Positions 57,806 through 64,000 of a DNA stretch of 64,000 nt are shown in pieces. Each line of letters starts with the position of its first letter. The stretch's first letter is position 1. The notes below the pieces were generated by a model that saw nothing but the letters and a program-made list of their open reading frames with translations, did not search any database and was not told where the DNA came from. A program made the translations under genes and the position numbers. Origin of the DNA: Rhodococcus pyridinivorans (lineage in GTDB: Bacteria; Actinomycetota; Actinomycetes; Mycobacteriales; Mycobacteriaceae); the NCBI RefSeq assembly GCF_900105195.1, contig NZ_FNRX01000002.1:930001-994000 (forward strand). The letters are read 5' to 3'.

Positions 57806-58720
57806 ATGAAACCGTCGCCACTCACCTACCACCGACCGCGGTCGATCGATGAAGCCTGCGAGATCCTCGCGGGGGTCGCGCACGAGGGCAAAGTGCTCGC
57901 CGGCGGCCAGTCACTGATTCCACTGCTGTCGATGCGCCTGGCGGCACCGGCTCACCTCGTCGACATCGGCTCGATCCCGCGCCTCGACGCGATCTCCGCT
58001 TCACCGGAACTCGGCGTCACCTTCGACGCTCTCACCACCCACACAGCGCTCGAATCCGATTCGACGGTCGCGCAGGTCCAGCCCCTGCTCGGCCGCGCGC
58101 TCCGGTTGGTCGCACACCCGACCATCCGCAATCGCGGAACGACCGTGGGATCGATCGTCCACGCCGATCCGTCCGCGGAGATGCCGGCCGTGCTGTCGCT
58201 GCTCGGGGGAACGCTCACCGTTCGCTCCGTCCGCGGAGTCCGGCAGATCCCCGCCGCCGAGCTGTTCGCCGGGCCGCTCGAATCGACCCTCGAGGCCGAC
58301 GAGATCGCCACCAGCGTGACGGTGCCGGCTGCGCGGCCGGGCACCGGCACCGCCATCGACGAGATCGCACGACGCCACGGCGACTACGCACTCGTCGGCG
58401 TGGTCGCGCAGGTGGAGGTCGAGGACGGCGCGGTGACGTCCGCCCGGATGACCTACGTCTCCGCGGGAGAACTCGGGCAGGTCGTCGACTACACCGACAT
58501 CCTGCGCGGAGCCTCGGCGCACGACGAGCGCGACCCGCTCTGGCAGCAGGTCGCGGAGAAGGCACGCGAGACCGTCGAGACGGAGGCGGACATCCACGCC
58601 ACCGACCGCTACCGGTCGCAGCTGGTGGCGGCACTGACCGGCCGTGTCGGCTTCGCGGCCGCGCAGGACGCGATCCGCGACGACACACGGGTACCGATGC
58701 ACACGGGAGGAAGTCGATGA
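57806..58720 (+). CDS. Molybdenum hydroxylase, FAD-binding medium subunit
   Basis: A 304-residue CoxM/XdhB-type FAD subunit: LAGGQSLIPLLSMRLAAPAH (FAD pyrophosphate site), HPTIRNRGTTVGSIVHADPS, and a C-terminal CO dehydrogenase flavoprotein domain. It passes electrons from the iron-sulfur subunit to the acceptor. The ATG at 57806 starts KPSPLTYHRPRSIDEACEIL. Its stop overlaps the iron-sulfur subunit start (ATGA), so the three subunit genes are translationally coupled. Confidence 0.92.
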   Translation: MKPSPLTYHRPRSIDEACEILAGVAHEGKVLAGGQSLIPLLSMRLAAPAHLVDIGSIPRLDAISASPELGVTFDALTTHTALESDSTVAQVQPLLGRALRLVAHPTIRNRGTTVGSIVHADPSAEMPAVLSLLGGTLTVRSVRGVRQIPAAELFAGPLESTLEADEIATSVTVPAARPGTGTAIDEIARRHGDYALVGVVAQVEVEDGAVTSARMTYVSAGELGQVVDYTDILRGASAHDERDPLWQQVAEKARETVETEADIHATDRYRSQLVAALTGRVGFAAAQDAIRDDTRVPMHTGGSR

Positions 58721-59388
58721 CGAGCTCGATCCACAAGGGTGGTCGCGATGCCTCGCGGCGGACCGTCGCCGAACAGGTCGACGAGCTGCAGGCGGAGACC
58801 GGCGAGCACCACGTCGCCGTGACCTTCACCCTCAACGGCGTGACGCAGACCGTGGTGCTGCCCTCGCGCACGCTGGCATCGGACGCGATCCGTCATCACC
58901 TCCGCCAGACCGGGACCCATGTGGGATGCGAGCACGGTGTGTGCGGCGCGTGCACGGTGCTGCTCGACGGCAAGCCGGTGCGGTCGTGCCTCGTGCTCGC
59001 TGCGAGCCTCGAGGGCCGCTCGGTGACGACGGTCGAAGGGCTCGTCGAACCGGACGGCACCCTGCATCCCGTGCAGGAGGCGTTCGTCGACTGCCACGGT
59101 CTGCAATGCGGTTTCTGCACACCGGGATTCGTCACCACGATCGCCGCCTTCCTCGAGGAGAACCCGTCGCCCACCCACGAGGAGGCGACCGATGCGATCG
59201 CCGGCAACCTCTGCCGGTGCACGGGCTACCAGAACATCCGGGCGGCCGTGCTGCGCGCCGCCGAGATCAAGCGCGAACGGTCCGGAGGCTCACCGCTCGG
59301 CCCCGACAGCGAGGCGGCACGCGCCTCGCTCGACGCCAAGGTCCGCGGCGCCACCGCTCCGGTCGGAGGAAAGGCAGGACGAGCATGA
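58717..59388 (+). CDS. Molybdenum hydroxylase, [2Fe-2S] small subunit
   Basis: A 223-residue protein with two [2Fe-2S] clusters: plant-type GCEHGVCGACTVLLDG...C in the N-terminal half, and the all-helical LQCGFCTPGF...CRCTGYQN cluster. An unusual N-terminal extension of about 35 residues precedes the ferredoxin domain, and there is a disordered C-terminal tail of about 40. It links the molybdenum site to FAD. It overlaps the large-subunit start by 4 bases. Confidence 0.93.
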   Translation: MTSSIHKGGRDASRRTVAEQVDELQAETGEHHVAVTFTLNGVTQTVVLPSRTLASDAIRHHLRQTGTHVGCEHGVCGACTVLLDGKPVRSCLVLAASLEGRSVTTVEGLVEPDGTLHPVQEAFVDCHGLQCGFCTPGFVTTIAAFLEENPSPTHEEATDAIAGNLCRCTGYQNIRAAVLRAAEIKRERSGGSPLGPDSEAARASLDAKVRGATAPVGGKAGRA

Positions 59389-61913
59389 CCAGCGTCTCCG
59401 ATTCGCCCGTCTCCACCTCGGTCTCGACGAGCACGGCAACCGACCTCGCCCCCGCCGACATCGGTGGTGCCACCGAGTCGGGCAAGTCGTTCGGCAAGCC
59501 CATCCCGCGTGTCGAGGACAACCGGCTCGTCAGCGGTAACGGCCGCTATCTCGACGATCTCGGGCACGGCGCGCTCGCCGCGGCCTTCGTCCGGTCGCCG
59601 CACGCGCACGCCCGCATCCTCGACATCGCCGTCGATGCGGCTCTCGAACTGCCGGGCGTGCACGCCATCTACACCTACGACGATCTCGAGGCCGACTCGC
59701 CCGAGATGGCCGAGAATCTCCCACTGCTCATCCCGCACCCCGCGATCACCGCTCCGCGCAACGGATATCCGCTCGCCAAGGACGAGGTGAACCATGTCGG
59801 TGAGGCGATCGTGATGGTCGTGGCCGACAACCGGTACATCGCCGAGGACGCCTGCGCGCTGATCGACATCACCTACGAGGCCCTTCCGGCCGTGGTCGGT
59901 GTCGACACCGCACGCAACGCCGAGCACGTCGTCCATCCGGATGTGCCCGACAACGTCGCGGCGCACCTCCAGCACGGGTTCGGCGACATCGAGGCGGAAC
60001 TCGCCGCGGCACCGCACACGTTGACCCTCGACCTCGAGATCGAACGTTCGGCGTCGATGCCGATGGAGGGCAAGGGCGTCTACGCCCGCTGGGACGACGA
60101 CGAGAAGGTGCTGACCTTCTGGACGTCCACCCAAACCTCGACGTCCGCCCGTGCTGCGATCGCCGCGCGACTGGGCATGGCGCACAACAAGGTCCATTGC
60201 ATCGCCCCCGACGTCGGTGGTGGTTTCGGTGTGAAGATCGTCCACCCGTGGCCCGAGGAGGTCATGGTCACCTGGGCCGCCCGCAAGCTGGGGCAGGCCG
60301 GGATCTCCAGCGAGGTCAAGTGGGTCGAGGACCGGCGCGAACATTTCATCTCGAGCGCCCACGAGCGCGGGCAGGTCCACGAGGTCACCGTCGGGTTCGA
60401 CGACGACGGCAGGCTGCTGGCCTTCGACTTCTCGATCTGGCACGACAACGGCGCGTACCTGCCGTACGGAATCATCGTGCTGCTCAACACCTCCACCCAG
60501 GTGCTCGGCCCCTACAAACCGCGCGCCTTCCGGGTGGACGCCTATTCGCTGTACACCAACACGGTCATCGTCACGCCCTACCGCGGCGCGGGACGACCCC
60601 AGGGCGTGTTCGCAATGGAGCGGGCGATGGACGCCATCGCCAAGCATCTCGGCAAGGATGTCCTCGAGGTCCGCGAGACCAACTTCATCCGCCCCGAGGA
60701 GATGCCCTACGACTTCCACCTGATCTTCCAGGACGGCCGTCCCCTCATCTACGACACCGGCGACTACCAGGCCGGAATGGACAAACTCAAGAAGCTCATC
60801 GGCTGGGACGAGTTCGCCGAGTACAAGGAACGTGCCCGCGCCGAGGGCCGCCGCGTCGGAATCGGTGTTGGAGCGTACGTCGAGGGCACGGGGCCGGGCC
60901 CGTACGAGGGCGCCCACGTGCTCATCGAGACCTCGGGCAAGGTCAAGGCCGCCACGGGCCTGACCACCCAGGGCCAGGGACACCAGACCTCCTTCGCGCA
61001 GATCGTCGCCGATGATCTCGGTGTGCCGGTCTCCGATGTCGAGATCGTCACCGGCGACACCCGCCGATTCGGGTACGCGGTCGGCACGTTCGCCTCGCGC
61101 GGTGCCGTGATGTCCGGATCTGCCTTCCACGTCGCCGCGCAGATGGTGGCGGAGAAGGCGAAGAAGATCGCCGCGGACCACCTCCACGCCGACGTCGCCG
61201 ATCTCGAACTGCGCGAGGGGCACGTGTGCGTGGTGGGCACCGAACCCGGCGCGGAGGGTACCTCGATCCCACTCGGTGTCGTGGCCGTACTGTCGAACCC
61301 GCTCCGCTACGCCTTCGACGACGCATCCCGTCGCGCAACGGGATTCGCGAACGCCGAGACCGACATGTCGGTGCCGCCCGTCCTCGAGGGTGAGCAGCCC
61401 GGCCTGGAGGCGACCGGCTACTACTCGCCGCCCACCTCGACGTTCGCGTCGGGAATCCACGCGGCGATCGTCGAGACCGATCCCGTCACCGCCGAGATCC
61501 GGGTGCTCCGGTACGCGGTGGTGCACGACTGCGGCAACGTCATCAACCCGCGCATCGTCGAAGGCCAGGTGCAGGGCGCGGTTGCGCAGGGCATCGGCGG
61601 CGCACTCTACGAGAAGATCGTCTACGACGAGCACGGGCAGATGCTCAACGCGTCGTACATGGACTTCCTCATGCCCTTCGTGACGGAGATGCCCGACTCT
61701 CTCGAGATGGACCACACCGTCACCCCGTCCGCACTCAATCCCCTCGGGATGAAGGGCGCCGGTGAGGCCGGTGTCATCCCGACGTCGGCGGTGATCGCCG
61801 CGGCCGTCGAGGACGCGGAGGGTATCCCGATCACCAGCATGCCGATTTCCCCCTCGGAGTTGTTCGAGCTGCGTCTGACCCGCGCGGCGTCCCGAAACAA
61901 GGAGAACGAATGA
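59385..61913 (+). CDS. Molybdenum hydroxylase, molybdopterin-binding large subunit
   Basis: An 842-residue xanthine-oxidase-family catalytic subunit. Motifs: VEDNRLVSGNGRYLDDLG at the start of the aldehyde-oxidase a/b hammerhead, the cofactor loop PDVGGGFGVK, TPYRGAGRPQGVFAMERAMD, TTQGQGHQTSFAQIVADDLG, and the active-site Glu in GMKGAGEAGVIPTSA. The AYRCSFR loop of true CO dehydrogenase is absent, so this is a hydroxylase of an aldehyde or N-heterocycle, not a CO oxidiser. An N-terminal Ser/Thr-rich stretch of about 30 residues precedes the fold. The substrate is not predictable, though NCS2 and PucR neighbours favour a purine-like ring. Confidence 0.92.
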   Translation: MTSVSDSPVSTSVSTSTATDLAPADIGGATESGKSFGKPIPRVEDNRLVSGNGRYLDDLGHGALAAAFVRSPHAHARILDIAVDAALELPGVHAIYTYDDLEADSPEMAENLPLLIPHPAITAPRNGYPLAKDEVNHVGEAIVMVVADNRYIAEDACALIDITYEALPAVVGVDTARNAEHVVHPDVPDNVAAHLQHGFGDIEAELAAAPHTLTLDLEIERSASMPMEGKGVYARWDDDEKVLTFWTSTQTSTSARAAIAARLGMAHNKVHCIAPDVGGGFGVKIVHPWPEEVMVTWAARKLGQAGISSEVKWVEDRREHFISSAHERGQVHEVTVGFDDDGRLLAFDFSIWHDNGAYLPYGIIVLLNTSTQVLGPYKPRAFRVDAYSLYTNTVIVTPYRGAGRPQGVFAMERAMDAIAKHLGKDVLEVRETNFIRPEEMPYDFHLIFQDGRPLIYDTGDYQAGMDKLKKLIGWDEFAEYKERARAEGRRVGIGVGAYVEGTGPGPYEGAHVLIETSGKVKAATGLTTQGQGHQTSFAQIVADDLGVPVSDVEIVTGDTRRFGYAVGTFASRGAVMSGSAFHVAAQMVAEKAKKIAADHLHADVADLELREGHVCVVGTEPGAEGTSIPLGVVAVLSNPLRYAFDDASRRATGFANAETDMSVPPVLEGEQPGLEATGYYSPPTSTFASGIHAAIVETDPVTAEIRVLRYAVVHDCGNVINPRIVEGQVQGAVAQGIGGALYEKIVYDEHGQMLNASYMDFLMPFVTEMPDSLEMDHTVTPSALNPLGMKGAGEAGVIPTSAVIAAAVEDAEGIPITSMPISPSELFELRLTRAASRNKENE

Positions 61914-62587
61914 GAATCGCCGGTACCGCGCAACTGCAGGCACCTCCCGACGTGGTGTACGACAGCCTGCAGGACGGCCGTGTTCTCGCGGCGACGATCC
62001 CGGGCGTGCAGTCGCTCGAGCAGATCAACGACAACCACTACAAGCTGTCCATCACCGCCGGAGTGGCCTCCATCAAGGGCACCTACGACGGGGAAGTGGT
62101 TCTGTCGCAGCAGAATCGCCCCGAATCGTTCGTGATGACGGCATCGGGATCCGGTGCCCCGGGAACGGTCAAGGCCGATGTGACGGTGCGTCTCGAAGAA
62201 CGCGACGGCGGCACCGTGCTCACCTACGACGCGGACGCGGTCGTCGGCGGCATGGTCGGTGGTGTCGGACAACGGATGATCACCGGTGTCGCCAAGAAGA
62301 TGGCCGGTGTGTTCTTCAACGGCATCGACGGTGTGATCGCCGACGGTCTGCCGGCGGCGCCGAGTGCGGCCGAAGCCGAAGTTGTCGCGGGCATGAACGG
62401 AGCCGAGGTGGCCGAGGTCGCCGAGGGTGCGGGTGTGAAGACCACCGCGCTGCCCGTGGCCGCTGCGTCCGCTGCACCGGTACCGGCCGGAACACCTTCG
62501 GTAGCAACCGTTCTGCTGTCCGCGGGAGTGGGCGCCGGTATCGCGCTGGCGGGCGTCGCCCTGGGAGCGATCCTCGCCCGACGCTGA
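61910..62587 (+). CDS. CoxG-like SRPBCC protein with C-terminal membrane anchor
   Basis: A 225-residue protein. Residues 1-145 form the CoxG domain (AGTAQLQAPPDVVYDSLQDG; ATIPGVQSLEQIND). This is followed by an Ala/Val-rich linker and a single hydrophobic helix near the C-terminus (SVATVLLSAGVGAGIALAGV) ending in ARR. CoxG proteins recruit molybdenum hydroxylases to the membrane, or bind quinone for them. It overlaps the large-subunit stop by 4 bases, and a strong terminator follows. Confidence 0.88.
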   Translation: MRIAGTAQLQAPPDVVYDSLQDGRVLAATIPGVQSLEQINDNHYKLSITAGVASIKGTYDGEVVLSQQNRPESFVMTASGSGAPGTVKADVTVRLEERDGGTVLTYDADAVVGGMVGGVGQRMITGVAKKMAGVFFNGIDGVIADGLPAAPSAAEAEVVAGMNGAEVAEVAEGAGVKTTALPVAAASAAPVPAGTPSVATVLLSAGVGAGIALAGVALGAILARR

Positions 62588-62605
62588 CCTTCTCGTCGAA
62601 TCTCC

Positions 62606-62642
62606 ACGGCACCCCCGGGCCATCACGGCCCGGGGGTGCCGT
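62606..62642 (+). terminator. Terminator of the molybdenum hydroxylase operon
   Basis: A perfect 16-bp stem, ACGGCACCCCCGGGCC with GGCCCGGGGGTGCCGT, and a 5-base loop ATCAC, 19 bases after the CoxG-like stop. Confidence 0.88.
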
Positions 62643-62783
62643 CGTCTGCAGGTGGCAGGTGCACGAACCCCGAACTCCAGGCGACGAGTTCGGCGAGATG
62701 TGACAAAGAAACACCGCCGCTCAGGGGGTGGAATGTCATCAGACGTCAGGTGGGACACCGGCGAGACGAACCCAGGAGGAAAC

Positions 62784-64000
62784 ATGGGATCCAGGAAGAT
62801 TCGGGTCGGTATCGATACCGGCGGAACATTCACGGACGTGGTCGCGGTGGACGACGAGTCCGGCGCCATCGTCACTACGAAGACCCCGTCGACACCGCAG
62901 GATCCGGCCATCGGCTTCCTCGCAGGCATCGAGAAGGTCCTCGCGCAGCTCGGCGAGACCGGCGACGCGATCGACGCCGTCAGTCACGGCACCACCGTCG
63001 CGACCAACAAGCTCCTCGAGGGCAAGGTCGGCACCCTCGGATTCATCACCACCGAGGGCTACGAACACGTCCTCGAGATCGCCCGCCAGTCGGTCCCCGA
63101 CGGCTACGGCAACTCCTACTTCTGGGTCAAGCCCGACCGCATCGTGCCGGCCGACCGTGTCCGCACCATCCGCGGTCGTCTCGCCTACAACGGCAGCGAG
63201 ATTCGTCCCCTGAACGAGGACGACGTCCGCGCCGCCGCCCGCTTCTTCAAGGCCCGCGAGATCCGCACCGTAGGCGTGTGCCTCATGCACTCTTACGCCA
63301 ACCCCGAGCACGAGCGCCGCGTCCGCGACATCCTCATGGAGGAGTACCCGGAGGCGACCGTGAGCATCTCCAGCGAGGTGCTGCGCGAGTACCGCGAGTA
63401 CGAGCGGTCCATCACGACCCTCGTCGACGCCGCGGTCAAGCCCAACATCCGCAACTACGTCAACAACATCGCGAACCGGCTCCGCGAGTTCTCCTCCGCC
63501 GAGGGCGAACAGCGCGACATCCCGTTCTACGTGATGAAGTCCAACGGTGGCGTGCTGTCGGCGAAGGAGGTCGTGCACCAGCCGATCACGACCGTGCTCT
63601 CCGGCCCTGCAGCCGGTGCCCTGGGTGCGGCCCTGATTGCCGGCGTCGCCGGTGTCGACCAGGTGCTGACCTGCGACGGTGGCGGCACCTCCACGGACGT
63701 CACCGTGGTCGTCGGCGGCGAGCCGGCACTCACCACGGAAGGTCGCGTGGGTGTCTACCCGTCCAAGATCCCCATGATCGACGTGGTGACCGTCGGCGCC
63801 GGCGGTGGCTCCATCGCGTGGATGACCCCCGAGGGCACCCTGCGCGTCGGCCCGCAGTCGGCGGGCGCCGATCCCGGACCCCTGTGCTACGCCAAGGGTG
63901 GCAACGAGCCGACCATCACCGACGCCCACGTCCTGCTCGGTCGCATCCCTCCCCACCTGCTCGGCGGTGAGATCCCGCTCGACACCGAACTCGCCCGCAA
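62784..64000 (+). CDS. Hydantoinase A / 5-oxoprolinase-type ATP-dependent hydrolase subunit (partial at window end)
   Basis: The first 405 residues of a protein expected to be about 690 long. The N-terminal VGIDTGGTFTDVVAVDDESG, HGTTVATNKLLEGKVGTLGF, MKSNGGVLSAKEVVHQPITT and the phosphate-binding TVLSGPAAGALGAALIA with CDGGGTSTDV identify HyuA. With a HyuB subunit, presumably just beyond the window, it hydrolyses cyclic amides such as N-methylhydantoin or 5-oxoproline using ATP, or carboxylates ketones (acetone carboxylase-like). The ATG at 62784 has AGGAGG 4 bases upstream. It lies downstream of the CoxG terminator and so has its own promoter. Confidence 0.88.
   Translation, partial: MGSRKIRVGIDTGGTFTDVVAVDDESGAIVTTKTPSTPQDPAIGFLAGIEKVLAQLGETGDAIDAVSHGTTVATNKLLEGKVGTLGFITTEGYEHVLEIARQSVPDGYGNSYFWVKPDRIVPADRVRTIRGRLAYNGSEIRPLNEDDVRAAARFFKAREIRTVGVCLMHSYANPEHERRVRDILMEEYPEATVSISSEVLREYREYERSITTLVDAAVKPNIRNYVNNIANRLREFSSAEGEQRDIPFYVMKSNGGVLSAKEVVHQPITTVLSGPAAGALGAALIAGVAGVDQVLTCDGGGTSTDVTVVVGGEPALTTEGRVGVYPSKIPMIDVVTVGAGGGSIAWMTPEGTLRVGPQSAGADPGPLCYAKGGNEPTITDAHVLLGRIPPHLLGGEIPLDTELAR

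Noticed and set aside
59385..61913. Aerobic carbon monoxide dehydrogenase (CoxL)
   Set aside because: CoxG and XdhC/CoxI-type neighbours suggested it, but the AYRCSFR active-site loop is absent; the segment reads PYRGAGRPQ.
59226..61943. A 905-codon open frame opposite the molybdenum hydroxylase large subunit
   Set aside because: Antisense shadow; the plus-strand cofactor motifs are clear.
62636..63970. A 444-codon plus-strand frame over the HyuA start
   Set aside because: It is out of frame with the HyuA motifs and is Arg-rich. The real gene starts at 62784 and runs off the window.

Overview
The window is high-GC actinomycete DNA. It is very probably from a Rhodococcus of the R. rhodochrous type, judging from the meta-cleavage alkylphenol gene set, the CYP255A-like P450 system, the codon use (GTG/TTG starts, AGGAGG ribosome sites) and the insertion sequence families. 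No tRNA, rRNA or CRISPR array was seen.

Layout. (1) 0-4.6 kb: a catabolic group with a flavoprotein monooxygenase start, an MHS-type MFS transporter, a GntR regulator, and a divergent LLM-flavoprotein/cysteine-hydrolase-fold pair. (2) 4.67-6.04 kb: an IS256-family element. (3) 6.07-15.24 kb, minus strand: a tightly packed stress operon, dnaK-grpE-cbpA-like-cbpM-like-clpB-trx-UBP zinc finger-cNMP/TrxR-like-DUF1931. (4) 15.5-25.3 kb: an insertion-sequence graveyard (IS21 remnant; IS3 broken by an IS110; IS1380; IS5 broken by a second IS110) around a nitrilase-family gene, a truncated PucR-type regulator and an AbiEi-like gene with a truncated partner. (5) 26.8-40.8 kb: the alkylphenol (aph-type) island. 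It holds an IclR regulator, hydratase, decarboxylase, tautomerase, two AraC regulators, the two-component hydroxylase aphA/aphB, a second tautomerase-like protein, an SDR-like protein, semialdehyde dehydrogenase, aldolase, acylating aldehyde dehydrogenase and extradiol dioxygenase aphC. (6) 41.6-42.5 kb: a second IS5, inverted relative to the first. (7) 42.7-45.1 kb: a GcoAB/AgcAB-type P450 O-demethylase and its reductase. (8) 46.2-48.3 kb: an IS630 element and an IS1380 remnant. (9) 48.5 kb to the end: regular chromosomal-looking DNA with an LLM oxidoreductase, alpha/beta hydrolase, MFS exporter, amidase, XdhC, PucR regulator, NCS2 permease, a three-subunit molybdenum hydroxylase, CoxG and the start of a hydantoinase A/oxoprolinase.

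How it fits together. AgcAB-type enzymes would O-demethylate (alkyl)guaiacols to (alkyl)catechols. AphAB would hydroxylate 4-alkylphenols to the same catechols. AphC opens the ring, and the dehydrogenase, tautomerase, decarboxylase, hydratase, aldolase and acylating dehydrogenase carry the product by the 4-oxalocrotonate branch to pyruvate and acyl-CoA. An 18-bp motif (CTAGTGTT-N5-TCACA) occurs in front of the IclR/hydratase operon, in front of both AraC genes and in front of aphA, and may tie this regulon together. The two inverted IS5 copies bracket the aph block. The 9-kb chaperone/redox operon is bounded by IS256 and by decayed elements, and looks like a transferable proteostasis module. 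The right-hand cluster looks like uptake and hydroxylation of a purine-like or other N-heterocyclic substrate, but the substrate cannot be read from sequence.
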